A stretch of DNA of 64,000 nt from Aureimonas sp. Leaf324 (GCF_001423245.1 NZ_LMOH01000028.1:62001-126000); one strand, 5' to 3'. Positions 17,417 through 26,660 are shown, numbered from the stretch's first letter. A program made the numbers and translations. Notes: generated from the letters alone by a model not told the origin.

Positions 17417-17887
17417 ATGCCGTCTTGCCCGATCCTGGGGCTCCGTTCCCCGATCGCCGCCGCCGTTCTGACCCTTGGTCTTTCCGTCCTGTCGCTGCCT
17501 CTGTTCGCCGCTGTCGCCCGTGCCGATTTCCGGGTGTGCAACGGTACGCAGGCTCTGGTGGGCGTGGCGGTCGGTCAGCGGACGGCGGAAGGGTGGGTGA
17601 GCGAGGGCTGGTGGCGCATTCCCGCGACGACCTGCCGCTCTGTCATCGAGGGTGAGCTGCAGTCGCGCTACTATTACATCTACGCCGAGGACGCCGAGGG
17701 CGTCGGTCGGTGGGCGGGCGACATCGACATGTGCATCGCCGAGAACGAGTTCAAAATCGTCGGGGTCAAGGACTGCTTCGCCCGAGGGTACCAGAAGATG
17801 GGCTTTCGGGAATACGACACCGGCGGGCAAGGCAGCTGGATGGTCCAGCTGACGGAAGCGGCACGCGAAGGAACCGACCAGCCATGA
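17417..17887 (+). CDS. DUF1036 secreted protein
   Basis: A 156-residue protein with a signal peptide of about 36 residues (ending AAVARADF) and the DUF1036 pattern: FRVCNGTQALVGVAVGQR, GWWRIPATTC, YYYIYAEDAEG, and a tail with CIAENEFKIVG and GFREYDTG. Four cysteines suggest two periplasmic disulfides. It overlaps the pyruvate kinase start by four bases (ATGA), a pairing that recurs in rhizobia, so it is cotranscribed with pyk. Function is unknown. Confidence 0.88.
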   Translation: MPSCPILGLRSPIAAAVLTLGLSVLSLPLFAAVARADFRVCNGTQALVGVAVGQRTAEGWVSEGWWRIPATTCRSVIEGELQSRYYYIYAEDAEGVGRWAGDIDMCIAENEFKIVGVKDCFARGYQKMGFREYDTGGQGSWMVQLTEAAREGTDQP

Positions 17888-19320
17888 AACGCAATCGCCG
17901 CGTGAAGATTCTTGCAACGCTCGGGCCGGCCTCGTCGGACGAGGCGATGATCCGCAAGCTGCACGAAGCGGGCGCAGACGTCTTCCGCATCAACATGAGC
18001 CATACCGACCACGATTCGATGCGCGAGCTCGTCGCCCGCATTCGCCGCGTGGAAGCCGCCGTCGACCGGCCGATCGGCATCCTCGCCGACCTGCAGGGGC
18101 CGAAGCTGCGCGTCGGCAAGTTCGCGGATGGCAAGGTCGACCTCAAGCCCGGCGACATCATCACGCTCGACAACAATCCCGAGCCCGGCGACGCGACGCG
18201 CGTCTATCTGCCCCATCCCGAGATCCTCGAGACCGTCCAGCCCGGCCATCGCCTCCTGATCGACGACGGCAAGCTGCAGCTGCGCGCCCTCTCGACCACC
18301 GGCACCGCGATCCGCTGCGAGGTCGTGGCCGGCACGCGCATCTCCGACAAGAAAGGCGTCAGCCTGCCCGACACGCTGCTGACGAGCGGCGCGCTGACCG
18401 ACAAGGACCGGCGCGACCTCGACGCGGTGCTGGAGGCCGAGGTCGACTGGCTCGCCCTGTCCTTCATCCAGCGCCCGGAGGACCTCGCCGAGGCGCGCAA
18501 GCTCTCGCGCGGACGCGCTGGCCTCCTGTCGAAGATCGAGAAGCCGCAGGCCGTCGAGCGCCTCGACGAGATCATCGAGCTGTCCGACGCGATCATGGTG
18601 GCGCGCGGCGATCTCGGCGTCGAGATGCCGCTGGAGCAGGTGCCCGGCATCCAGAAGCGCATCACCCGCGCCGCCCGCCGCGCCGGCAAGCCGGTCGTGG
18701 TCGCGACCCAGATGCTGGAATCGATGATCACCGCCCCGGTGCCGACGCGCGCCGAGGTGTCGGACGTGTCGATCGCCGTCTTCGAGGGCGCCGATGCGAT
18801 CATGCTGTCGGCCGAGTCGGCGGCGGGCGCCTATCCCGTCGAGGCGGTGCAGACCATGGACCGGATCGCGGTCGAGGTGGAGAAGGACCCGCTCTATCCC
18901 GGCATCATCTTCGCGCAGCGCCCGGCCGCCGAGGCGACCGGCGCCGACGCCGTGTCGCTCGCCGCGCGCCAGATCGCCGAGACGCTGCAGGTGGCGACGA
19001 TCGTCACCTATACCTCGACCGGCACGACGGGCCTTCGTACGGCGCGCGAGCGCCCGCAGATCCCGATCCTCGCCCTGTCGCCGATCGAGGCCACCGCGCG
19101 CCGCCTCAGCCTCGTCTGGGGTCTCCACTGCGTGGTGACGGACGATGCCTCCGACATGGAGGACATGGTCAACCGCGCCTGCCGCCTCGCGGTCCAGCAG
19201 GGCTACGCTCGCGTCGGCGAGCGGGTGATCGTGACGGCCGGCGTGCCGCTGCGCACGCCCGGCGCCACCAACATGATCCGCATCGCCTATATCGGCTCGG
19301 ACGGCCTGTCGGCCATCTGA
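17884..19320 (+). CDS. pyk: pyruvate kinase
   Basis: A 478-residue glycolytic enzyme that transfers phosphate from phosphoenolpyruvate to ADP. The N-terminus RRVKILATLGPAS and FRINMSH, the substrate/metal motif MVARGDLGVEMP, and the cation site region IMLSAESAAGAYPVE are all present. The C-terminal allosteric domain is complete. The start at 17884 overlaps the preceding stop; the frame is open further upstream, but that stretch is the DUF1036 gene in another frame. Confidence 0.97.
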   Translation: MKRNRRVKILATLGPASSDEAMIRKLHEAGADVFRINMSHTDHDSMRELVARIRRVEAAVDRPIGILADLQGPKLRVGKFADGKVDLKPGDIITLDNNPEPGDATRVYLPHPEILETVQPGHRLLIDDGKLQLRALSTTGTAIRCEVVAGTRISDKKGVSLPDTLLTSGALTDKDRRDLDAVLEAEVDWLALSFIQRPEDLAEARKLSRGRAGLLSKIEKPQAVERLDEIIELSDAIMVARGDLGVEMPLEQVPGIQKRITRAARRAGKPVVVATQMLESMITAPVPTRAEVSDVSIAVFEGADAIMLSAESAAGAYPVEAVQTMDRIAVEVEKDPLYPGIIFAQRPAAEATGADAVSLAARQIAETLQVATIVTYTSTGTTGLRTARERPQIPILALSPIEATARRLSLVWGLHCVVTDDASDMEDMVNRACRLAVQQGYARVGERVIVTAGVPLRTPGATNMIRIAYIGSDGLSAI

Positions 19321-19324
19321 CGGA

Positions 19325-19984
19325 TCAGGCCGGCTGGCCGGAAACTTCCTCGGCCAGCCGCCCCGCCGCGTCCTGCGCGGCCTTCAGCGTCGGATAGATG
19401 GCGAGCGCGCGGCTATAGGCGTCCAGCGCCTCCCGGTCGCGGCCCAGCTCCTCCAGCATGGCGCCAAGCCCCGTCAGCGCGCCGAAATGGCGCGGCTCGC
19501 GCTTTAGCACCTCCTCGACGTCGGCCATCGAAAGCGCGTAGCGATTCTGCGTGTAGTGCAGCGTGGCGCGCCGGTTGTAGGCTTCCGCATAGTCGGGATC
19601 GAGGACGATCGCCTGGTCGGTGAAATCCAGCGCCGCCGCCGCATCCTTGCGGGCGATGGCCTGCGTCGCGCGCAGCATCAGGAGATCGACCGTCGCGCTG
19701 CCGCTTTCGAGCCAAACGGACTGGATCTCGTTGGCGATCCCCGTCGCCTTCTCGGCATCGGATTCGCGCTTCAGCCGTTCGAACAGGCCGTCGAGCCGAG
19801 CCTCGCGCGTTTCGGCGACAGGCGGCGCCGCATCGGGGAGACCGCTCGCCGTGGCGGCCGGCGTCTCGGGGCCGGGCAGGGCGCCGGGCGCCGTCGCGTC
19901 CTGCGCCATCGAGGGCGCAGTCACCGCGGCGGAGACGAGGGCTGCGGCGAGAAGGGGAATCTTGAAACGGGAAAAGGCGCGCAT
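19325..19984 (-). CDS. periplasmic tetratricopeptide repeat protein
   Basis: A 219-residue protein with a signal peptide (about 28 residues, ending APSMAQ) and at least two TPR-like units: FTDQAIVLDPDYAEAYNRRA and LTGLGAMLEELGRDREALDA. TPRs mediate protein contacts, so a scaffold role in the periplasm is likely. Partners are unknown. It is downstream of rpmJ on the same strand with a 72-bp gap and is convergent with pyk, leaving only four bases between the stops. Confidence 0.82.
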   Translation of the reverse strand: MRAFSRFKIPLLAAALVSAAVTAPSMAQDATAPGALPGPETPAATASGLPDAAPPVAETREARLDGLFERLKRESDAEKATGIANEIQSVWLESGSATVDLLMLRATQAIARKDAAAALDFTDQAIVLDPDYAEAYNRRATLHYTQNRYALSMADVEEVLKREPRHFGALTGLGAMLEELGRDREALDAYSRALAIYPTLKAAQDAAGRLAEEVSGQPA

Positions 19985-20056
19985 GGGACGAACTTACGTC
20001 GTCCCGGCGCGCCTTCCAAACAATTTCCGAGGAGCCGCTGGAGCGGCCCGCAAGCG

Positions 20057-20182
20057 TCAGCCCTGGCGCGCCTTGTAGCGCGGGGCCAGCTTGTTGATGA
20101 TATAGATGCGGCCCTTGCGGCGAACCAGGCGGTTGGCGCGGTGGCGGCCCTTGAGGGACTTCAGCGAGTTCTTGATCTTCAT
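20057..20182 (-). CDS. rpmJ: 50S ribosomal protein L36
   Basis: A 41-residue protein beginning [19 protein letters not shown] and continuing [22 protein letters not shown] in total pattern. It is the alphaproteobacterial type-B L36 without the zinc Cys/His set of the 37-residue form. Start ATG at 20180-20182, stop at 20057-20059. Basic composition and length are diagnostic. Confidence 0.93.
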   Translation of the reverse strand: MKIKNSLKSLKGRHRANRLVRRKGRIYIINKLAPRYKARQG

Positions 20183-20241
20183 GACTTCGACCGTCGATTG
20201 CGAGGCGACGATCGGGCCCAGTCCCATTCCGCCGCATAATG

Positions 20242-20265
20242 AAAAACGCGCCGTGGGGGCGCGTC
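20242..20265 (-). terminator. Rho-independent terminator of the purEK operon
   Basis: On the minus strand ACGCGCC and GGCGCGT pair around CCCAC and are followed by TTTTC. It lies about 70 bp after the purK stop and before rpmJ. Confidence 0.82.
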
Positions 20266-20333
20266 GACCTGGGGTGGCAATAACGGCAGGCGGGGTGCGA
20301 TGTCAACCATGTGACGGCGCCCCGCGCTGCCTT

Positions 20334-21416
20334 TCAGATGGCCTTTCGCGGGCTCAGCCGGGTGACGTGCCCCATCTTGCGGCCGGGCCTGGCCTCACGC
20401 TTGCCGTAGAGCGTGACCAGTGTGTCGGGCTCGCCGAGAAGCGCCTCGGCGCGCTCGACATCATGGCCGATGAGATTTTCCATCACGCAGTCCGAATGGC
20501 GGTTGGTGGCGCCCAGCGTGTGGCCCGCGACCGCGCGGATATGCTGCTCGAACTGCGAGATCGTGCAGGCCGCCTCGGTCCAGTGGCCCGAATTGTGGAC
20601 GCGTGGCGCGATCTCGTTGACGAGGAGCGTGCCGTCCGCGCCCACGAAGAACTCGACGCCGATGACGCCGACATAGCCGAGCCTGTCCATGATCGCTCGC
20701 GCGGTCTCGACCGCCCGCTCGGCGATCTCCTGCGGCACCTTTGCCGGCACCTTGGAGCGACTGAGGATGCCCATTCGGTGGACGTTCTCGGCCGGATCGA
20801 AGGCGACGAAGGAGCCGTCCCGTCCGCGCGCCGAGATCACCGAAATCTCGCGCTCGAACGGCACCTTCTTCTCGAGGATCGACGGCACCGAGCCGAGGCT
20901 CTCGAAGACGTCGTCGTGCGGGCCGCCTTCGGCGATCGTCGCCTGCCCCTTGCCGTCGTAGCCGAGGCGGCGCGTCTTCAGGATGCAGTCGCCGCGAAGG
21001 TCGAGCAGCGCGTGGTCGAGTTCCTGCGGATCGTCCACCGCCCGCCAGGGCGCCGTGGCGATGCCGATGCCGTTGAGGAAGGCCTTCTCGACCACCCGGT
21101 CCTGCGCGACCTCCAGCGCCTCGATCGGCGGATGGATGGGCTTGGGCCCACCCAGCGCCCGCAACGGGCCGACCGGCACGTTCTCGAACTCGTAGGTCAC
21201 GACGTCGCTGCGGTCGGCGAGCTGGCGGAGCGCGGCCGCGTCGTCGTAGGCGCCGCGGATCAGGTCGTTCGCGACCTGCGCCGCCGGGCAGTCCGCGTCG
21301 GGATCGAGCACCAGCGTGCGGAAGCCGAGGCGTGCGGCGCTCGACGCCAGCATGCGGCCGAGCTGGCCGCCGCCGATGATGCCGATCGTGGAGCCGAAGG
21401 GGAGGGGGGCTGTCAT
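20334..21416 (-). CDS. purK: 5-(carboxyamino)imidazole ribonucleotide synthase
   Basis: A 360-residue ATP-grasp enzyme that carboxylates AIR to N5-CAIR in purine synthesis. The N-terminal IGIIGGGQLGRMLA loop, the ATP-grasp motif RRLGYDGKGQ and the catalytic region NEIAPRVHNSGHWT are all present. It follows purE by 25 bp on the same strand, so both act in sequence from one transcript. Confidence 0.96.
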   Translation of the reverse strand: MTAPLPFGSTIGIIGGGQLGRMLASSAARLGFRTLVLDPDADCPAAQVANDLIRGAYDDAAALRQLADRSDVVTYEFENVPVGPLRALGGPKPIHPPIEALEVAQDRVVEKAFLNGIGIATAPWRAVDDPQELDHALLDLRGDCILKTRRLGYDGKGQATIAEGGPHDDVFESLGSVPSILEKKVPFEREISVISARGRDGSFVAFDPAENVHRMGILSRSKVPAKVPQEIAERAVETARAIMDRLGYVGVIGVEFFVGADGTLLVNEIAPRVHNSGHWTEAACTISQFEQHIRAVAGHTLGATNRHSDCVMENLIGHDVERAEALLGEPDTLVTLYGKREARPGRKMGHVTRLSPRKAI

Positions 21417-21441
21417 GCGGTCCGCCTCGATAGGGGAAGGA

Positions 21442-21945
21442 TCAATGCGCAGGCGCCGCGTCGTCGACAGGACGCTCGGCGACGGCTTCGCTCTGGCGCT
21501 GACGCCACGCGTCGAGACGCCCGGCGAGCCCGGCGTCGGTGAGAGCGAGCACGCTGGCGGCGAGAAGTGCGGCGTTCACGGCGCCGGCCCGGCCGATGGC
21601 GAGCGTGCCGACGGGAATGCCGGCGGGCATCTGCACGATCGACAGGAGGCTGTCCTGGCCGGACAGTGCCCGGCTTTCCACCGGCACGCCGAAGACCGGC
21701 AGCGGCGTCATCGAAGCCGTCATGCCCGGCAGGTGGGCAGCCCCCCCGGCGCCGGCGATCACCACCTTGAAGCCCTTGTCGCGCGCGCCCTTGGCGAAGG
21801 CGACGAGTCGGTCGGGGGTGCGGTGGGCCGAGACGATCAGCGCCTCGTGCGCGATGCCGAGCGCGTCCAGCGTCTCGACGGCATGCTTCATGGTGGCCCA
21901 GTCCGACTGGCTGCCCATGATGACGGCGACGGGCGGTGTCGTCAT
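21442..21945 (-). CDS. purE: N5-carboxyaminoimidazole ribonucleotide mutase
   Basis: A 167-residue enzyme converting N5-CAIR to CAIR. Motifs are VIMGSQSDW near the start, [10 protein letters not shown] and [12 protein letters not shown]. The ATG at 21943-21945 overlaps the stop of the upstream DUF465 gene by four bases, which fixes the start and shows translational coupling. The open frame continues upstream without family similarity. Confidence 0.96.
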   Translation of the reverse strand: MTTPPVAVIMGSQSDWATMKHAVETLDALGIAHEALIVSAHRTPDRLVAFAKGARDKGFKVVIAGAGGAAHLPGMTASMTPLPVFGVPVESRALSGQDSLLSIVQMPAGIPVGTLAIGRAGAVNAALLAASVLALTDAGLAGRLDAWRQRQSEAVAERPVDDAAPAH

Positions 21946-22145
21946 GCGATGATGTCCGGCAGGACCTGATCCTCGAGATCCTGGAGGCGGTCCTTGATCA
22001 GGAGCTTCTTCTTCTTCATGCGCTGGATCTGCAGCCGGTCGCAGCCGGTCGTCTCCATCGCCTCGATCGCGGCGTCGAAATCCGCGTGTTCCTGGCGCAG
22101 CCTTGCGAGCTGCAGCCTGAGTTCGGCCTGTTCCTGATCCGCCAC
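21942..22145 (-). CDS. DUF465 (YdcH-like) small protein
   Basis: A 67-residue charged helical protein of the DUF465/YdcH family, ending with the family signature [20 protein letters not shown]. The GTG at 22143-22145 is preferred over the adjacent TTG because GGGGA lies five bases upstream. It is the first gene of a DUF465-purE-purK operon. Family function is unknown. Confidence 0.8.
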   Translation of the reverse strand: MADQEQAELRLQLARLRQEHADFDAAIEAMETTGCDRLQIQRMKKKKLLIKDRLQDLEDQVLPDIIA

Positions 22146-22434
22146 CAAGGTCCCCTCGAACGCGATACCCTTCGTGCCCCGGCACCCGGTCGACGGGCCG
22201 CGGCATCACAAAAAATCGACCCCGCGTCCTCGGCCCGCGCGAAACCCGCGCAAATCCTGATCCCGGACGCTCCGACCCCGCCTCTTCGTTATCAGGATGG
22301 AGGCAATTTAAAAACCCGGGTCTTGATCCGCATTCGACAGGCCAAAACTTATATGACACCTTCATGTCGTCCACGGCGCCTCGGTCGTCCGGGCGTCGAT
22401 GGAGGAAGACTAGAGACCCAAAAGGAGCTCAAGA

Positions 22435-22608
22435 ATGTCCTTGGATGCCCATCTCGCGACCCTGGAGCAGCGCCACTCGGCCCTGAACGAGGAAATCGCC
22501 ACGGCCCACACCAAGCCTGCCATGAGCGATGCGGAAATACAGGACCTGAAGCGGCGCAAGCTGCAGCTGAAGGACGAGATCGAGCGTTTGCGTCAATCGA
22601 CCCACTGA
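22435..22608 (+). CDS. DUF465 (YdcH-like) small protein
   Basis: A 57-residue protein, MSLDAHLATLEQRHSALNEE at the start and LKRRKLQLKDEIERLRQSTH at the end, the DUF465 pattern of two helices with a basic LKRRKL-type turn. The ATG is preceded by AAAGGAG. It is a paralogue of the divergent DUF465 gene that starts the purEK operon, 289 bp away. Confidence 0.85.
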   Translation: MSLDAHLATLEQRHSALNEEIATAHTKPAMSDAEIQDLKRRKLQLKDEIERLRQSTH

Positions 22609-22641
22609 CCGCCAATCAGCATTCTTGGGCGCGGCCTCACG

Positions 22642-22677
22642 AGGGGTCGCGTCCTTTCCGATCCTGCCGCGACCCTT
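22642..22677 (+). terminator. possible weak terminator after the second DUF465 gene
   Basis: AGGGGTCGCG and CGCGACCCTT form a 9-10 bp stem with a 16-base loop about 35 bp after the stop. No T-run follows, so it may be only an attenuating hairpin. Confidence 0.35.
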
Positions 22678-22760
22678 GTAGTCTCGCCGCAATCGGTATC
22701 TACAGCAGCCCGCCGGCCGAGCCGGCCCCCGACCCGGCGCTCCCGGCGCCCGCTGCGCAG

Positions 22761-23429
22761 ATGTTTCTCATGACCGAAGACGACCGTATCCGCCCCCGAC
22801 TGGTCCTGGCGACGACCCTCCTGCCGGACGGCGATGCCGGCGAGGCGGCCCTGAGGGCTGCGCTCGGCGCGGGCGACGTCGCCTCGGTGCTGATCGATCC
22901 GGCCGGCCGCCAGCCCGGCCCGTTCCAGGATTTCGCCGAACGGCTGGTGCCGCTGATCCAGGAAGCGGGCGCGGCCGCGATCGTCGCCGAGGACACGCGC
23001 TGCGCCGGCCGCGTGCGCGCCGACGGCTTCCACGACGCCTCGGGCAGCGTCGCCGCGCTGCGTGAGGCGGTCGGCCGCTTCTCGCCGCGCCTCATCGTCG
23101 GCGGCTCCGGCTTCACCACGCGCCACGATGCGCTGGAGGCGGGCGAGTGCATGCCGGACTACATGTTCTTCGGCAAGCTCGGCGCCGACAGCGCGGCCGC
23201 GCCGCTGCGCCGGAACCTCGAACTGGCCGAATGGTGGGCCTCGATCGTCGAGATCCCCTGCATCGTGCAGGGTGGATCGGATCTGGCGACGCTCGCCAGC
23301 GCGATCGAGACGCGCGCCGAGTTCATCGCGCTGTCGAGCGCCGTCTTCGCCGATCTCGGCGCGGCGGCCGCGCAGGTCGAGGCGGCCAACCGGATGATCG
23401 ACCGGGCGATGGAGGAGGCCACGGCATGA
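22761..23429 (+). CDS. thiamine-phosphate-synthase-like (ThiE/TenI family) protein
   Basis: A 222-residue TIM-barrel protein of the ThiE/TenI type: LVLATTLLPDG, AAAIVAEDTRCAGRVRADGF, IVGGSGFTTRHDALEAGE and PDYMFFGKLG match the family's phosphate- and pyrophosphate-binding loops in altered form. True ThiE makes thiamine phosphate, but several residues differ, so it may be a divergent TenI/ThiE-like protein. The ATG at 22761 is the best start I see, with no strong ribosome site. It overlaps the Sel1 gene by four bases. Confidence 0.68.
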   Translation: MFLMTEDDRIRPRLVLATTLLPDGDAGEAALRAALGAGDVASVLIDPAGRQPGPFQDFAERLVPLIQEAGAAAIVAEDTRCAGRVRADGFHDASGSVAALREAVGRFSPRLIVGGSGFTTRHDALEAGECMPDYMFFGKLGADSAAAPLRRNLELAEWWASIVEIPCIVQGGSDLATLASAIETRAEFIALSSAVFADLGAAAAQVEAANRMIDRAMEEATA

Positions 23430-24460
23430 AGCGCGCCGCGCTCCTCGCCACCCTTCTCTTCGGCTCGCCGGCTGTTGCGCAGGATGCGGCCGCCCCGGCG
23501 CCGCCTGCACCCGACGCTGCGACCGCCGCGCCATCCGCCGGCACGTTGCCGGCGCCGGCGCTGTCGCCCAACCTCTTGCCGACGCCGGTCGCGAAGGCCA
23601 CCGACGATCCCGATGCCGCTGACGGCACCTCGGCGAGCGCGCAGGCCTATGGGGCCTTCCAGCGCGGCTACTACCTGTCGGCGCTCCGGATCGCCGAACC
23701 GCTCGCCAATCTCGGCGACCCGGCCGCGCAGACGCTGCTCGGCGAGATCTATGGGCGCGGGCTCGGCGTGCCGCGCGACGAGACCGAGGCGGCGCGCTGG
23801 TACGGCGTCGCGGCCAAGGCCGGCGTGCCGGAGGCGCAGTTCCGCTACGCGATGCTTCTGATCGAGGGGCGTGCGGTCGCGCACGACGACGCCATGGCCC
23901 GCGACCTGATGAAGGCCGCGGCCGATGCCGGCAACCCGCTCGCCGCCTACAACTACGGCCAGATGCTGATCCGCGCCGCGCCGACCGGCGGCTTCGGCGA
24001 TGCCGCCGGCTATTTCCGCAAGGCGGCAGAGTCCGGCCTGCCCGACGCGCAGTATGCGCTTTCCCAGTTCTACGCCTACGGCAAGGGCGTCGAGAAGGCC
24101 GACGACGCCGAAGCGCGCCGCTGGCTGACGGAAGCCGCCAAGAGCGGCAGCGACACGGCGCAGATCGAGCTCGGCATCTGGCTGATCAACGGCCGGGGCG
24201 GGGCGCCGGACCCGGTGGAAGGTTTCCGCTGGCTGAAGGGCGCGGCCGAGCGCGGCAACCCGATCGCCGTCAACCGCATGGCCCACCTCTACAAGGACGG
24301 CGTCGGCACCCCGCGCGACCGGGCGCAGGCGGCGATGTGGACGGTGCTCGCCCGGCGTGCTTCCAATTCCGATGCGACGCTCGACGGCTGGTTCCGCACG
24401 CTGCCGGACGCCGACCAGAAGGGGGCGCTCGAAGCCGCCAACCGGTTCCGGGCCAGCTGA
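23426..24460 (+). CDS. secreted Sel1-repeat protein
   Basis: A 344-residue protein with a signal peptide (about 18 residues, ending AVAQ), a Pro/Ala-rich linker to about residue 55, and then about five or six Sel1-like repeats. Examples are QTLLGEIYGRGLGVPRDETE, AQYALSQFYAYGKGVEKADD and AVNRMAHLYKDGVGTPRDRA. Sel1 solenoids mediate protein contacts, in rhizobia often in exopolysaccharide regulation. The start overlaps the previous stop (ATGA), so it is cotranscribed with the ThiE-like gene. Confidence 0.87.
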   Translation: MKRAALLATLLFGSPAVAQDAAAPAPPAPDAATAAPSAGTLPAPALSPNLLPTPVAKATDDPDAADGTSASAQAYGAFQRGYYLSALRIAEPLANLGDPAAQTLLGEIYGRGLGVPRDETEAARWYGVAAKAGVPEAQFRYAMLLIEGRAVAHDDAMARDLMKAAADAGNPLAAYNYGQMLIRAAPTGGFGDAAGYFRKAAESGLPDAQYALSQFYAYGKGVEKADDAEARRWLTEAAKSGSDTAQIELGIWLINGRGGAPDPVEGFRWLKGAAERGNPIAVNRMAHLYKDGVGTPRDRAQAAMWTVLARRASNSDATLDGWFRTLPDADQKGALEAANRFRAS

Positions 24461-24607
24461 CGCGCCGGACTTGAACCGGCCGGCGTTTTGTGGTTCCAAG
24501 GCGCCCGTTCCCCATTTCGTCCCGTGCCGCACCCGGCTGCGGGAGTGCGGCGTCCGCCCCGGCGGCCGCCGCCCGTTCTTTCGATTGTTGTCAGGAAAGT
24601 GGAAGCC

Positions 24608-25462
24608 ATGGCCCGTTCGGCGCTGATGAACGTGATGACGCAGGCCGCCATGAAGGCGGGGCGCTCGCTCACGCGCGATTTCGGCGAGGTGCAGAACCTC
24701 CAGGTCTCGATGAAGGGACCGGCCGACTTCGTGGCCCATGCCGATCGCAAGGCCGAGGAGATCGTCTTCCAGGAACTGTCGCGCGCGCGGCCCGACTGGG
24801 GCTTCCTGATGGAGGAGCGCGGCGCGATCGAGGGCCGCGATCCCCAGCACCGCTGGGTCGTCGATCCGCTCGGCGGCGCCACCAACTTCCTGCACGGCAT
24901 CCCACATTTCGCGATCTCGATCGGGCTGGAGCGCGACGGCCAGATCGTCGCCGGCGTGATCTTCAACCCGGCGACGGACGAGCTCTACTCGGCCGAAAAG
25001 GGCGGCGGCGCCTTCCTGAACGATCGGCGCATCCGCGTCGCCGCGCGCACCAAGCTCGCCGAATGCGTCGTGGCGACGGGCATTCCCCATCTCGGCCATG
25101 CCGACCACGCGCGCTACCTCTTCGAGGCCCGCAAGATGATGGGCGAGGCGGCCGGCATCCGCGCCTTCGGCTCGACGGCGCTGAACCTCGCCTACCTCGC
25201 CGCAGGCCGCATCGATGGTGTGTGGGAGCACTCGCTGCAGCCCTGGGACGTCGCGGCCGGCTCGATGCTGGTGCGCGAGGCCGGCGGCTTCGTCACCCAT
25301 TCCGACGGCTCGAAGTTCGAGTTCGTGGAGGGCGACATCGCCTGCGGCAATGAGATTATCCACCGCGCGCTGGTGGGCGAACTGAAGAAGGCGGCGACCG
25401 CCATGCGTGGAACGCCCCAGCCCAAGGCCGAGGACGCCGACGCGCCCGAAGCCGCCTCCTGA
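24608..25462 (+). CDS. inositol-monophosphatase-family protein with altered metal site
   Basis: A 284-residue protein of the IMPase/SuhB fold, which normally dephosphorylates myo-inositol-1-phosphate with Mg2+. The blocks FLMEERG (Glu69/Glu70), VVDPLGGATNFLHG (residues 84-97) and QPWDVAAGSMLVREAGG are clear. The family consensus in the second block is DPLDGTTN; here the second metal-binding Asp is Gly89 and the Thr is Ala91. Catalysis may therefore be impaired or changed. The start ATG at 24608 gives the family N-terminus; upstream in-frame sequence is unlike the family. Confidence 0.85.
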   Translation: MARSALMNVMTQAAMKAGRSLTRDFGEVQNLQVSMKGPADFVAHADRKAEEIVFQELSRARPDWGFLMEERGAIEGRDPQHRWVVDPLGGATNFLHGIPHFAISIGLERDGQIVAGVIFNPATDELYSAEKGGGAFLNDRRIRVAARTKLAECVVATGIPHLGHADHARYLFEARKMMGEAAGIRAFGSTALNLAYLAAGRIDGVWEHSLQPWDVAAGSMLVREAGGFVTHSDGSKFEFVEGDIACGNEIIHRALVGELKKAATAMRGTPQPKAEDADAPEAAS

Positions 25463-25609
25463 CGCCGGACGGCGTATCCCGGTGGCCCGGTTTCGGGCCG
25501 CCAAAGCCTTGTGAGCCGCGCGCTTTTGCCGAAAAACCGGTTTGCAGCGCGCGCCCGCTCGGCTAGCTTCGCGCCCAGCCAGCGACTTCGCCAAGCGGGT
25601 GCCGTATCG

Positions 25610-26656
25610 ATGCAGGTTTCGAGTTCTCCTCCCGACGGCCGCCCCCTCGCGCATAGGGGGCCGGAACGGTTCTCCAGCCCGCTCGTCTTCCTGTGGGCGA
25701 TGCTGGTGTTCCTGGCGCTCGCCGGGTTCGTGGCGATGATCCTCGGCCGGCAGGTCATTCAGGCCTTCTCGACCAATCCCGGCCTCAACGGGCTGATCCT
25801 CGGGGTCCTCGCCGTCGGCATCCTGATGGCCGTCCTGCAGATTGGGCGGCTGGCGCGCGAGGTGCGCTGGCTGAACGCCCTGCGCGACAACGACCGCGAG
25901 CGCCGCGCGCGATCGCCCGTGCTGCTCGCGCCGATGGAGGCGATGATCGGCCACGGCGCGATGCCGCGCTCGCTTCCCGCCCCATCGGTGCGCGCCATCC
26001 TCGATTCCGTCGGCGGGCGCCTCGACGAGCAGCGAGACGTGTCGCGCTATCTCGTCGGCCTTCTCGTCTTCCTCGGCCTTCTCGGCACGTTCTGGGGCCT
26101 TCTGACCACGATCGGCTCGATCTCGGCGACGATCCAGTCGCTCGATCCGGCGGCCGGCGATGCGGCGACGGTGCTCGATTCGGTCAAGAACGGCCTGTCC
26201 GCGCCGCTGTCCGGCATGGGCACGGCCTTCTCGTCCTCGCTGTTCGGCCTGTCGGGCTCGCTGGTGCTCGGCTTCCTCGACCTTCAGGTCGGGCGCGCGC
26301 AGAACCGCTTCTACATCGAGCTCGAGGACTGGCTCTCGACCGTCGCGGTCGAGGCGGGCCATGCCATGCCGGCGACGGTCGCCGTTCCCGACGGCGCGGT
26401 CATCGGATCCAGCGGCGAGGAGTTCCGCCTCCTGTCGGACCGGATCAACCGGCTGGTGCTGGAGCACTCCACCAGCCCCCGCACCTCGGCCGCGATGGCA
26501 AACCTTGCCGAGAGCATCCAGGGTCTCGTCCAGCACATGCGCGGCGAGCAGCAGACGCTGCGCGACTTCGTCGAAGCGCAGGCGGGCGAGCAGCGCGAGA
26601 TGCGGCGCGTTCTGGAGCGGCTCAACCGGTCGCTGACCGAGATCGAGCGGAACTGA
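25610..26656 (+). CDS. MotA/TolQ/ExbB-like proton channel protein
   Basis: A 348-residue inner-membrane protein with about four hydrophobic segments: residues 24-45 (FLWAMLVFLALAGFVAMILG), about 60-78, about 148-170 (GLLVFLGLLGTFWGLLTTIG) and about 205-225. The GTFWGLLTTIG segment is the ExbB/MotA-type pore helix. The C-terminal part is soluble. The ATG at 25610 is chosen over an in-frame ORF start about 100 bases upstream. Together with the next gene it resembles a stator-like pair; the driven partner is unknown. Confidence 0.82.
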   Translation: MQVSSSPPDGRPLAHRGPERFSSPLVFLWAMLVFLALAGFVAMILGRQVIQAFSTNPGLNGLILGVLAVGILMAVLQIGRLAREVRWLNALRDNDRERRARSPVLLAPMEAMIGHGAMPRSLPAPSVRAILDSVGGRLDEQRDVSRYLVGLLVFLGLLGTFWGLLTTIGSISATIQSLDPAAGDAATVLDSVKNGLSAPLSGMGTAFSSSLFGLSGSLVLGFLDLQVGRAQNRFYIELEDWLSTVAVEAGHAMPATVAVPDGAVIGSSGEEFRLLSDRINRLVLEHSTSPRTSAAMANLAESIQGLVQHMRGEQQTLRDFVEAQAGEQREMRRVLERLNRSLTEIERN

Positions 26657-26660
26657 CGCC

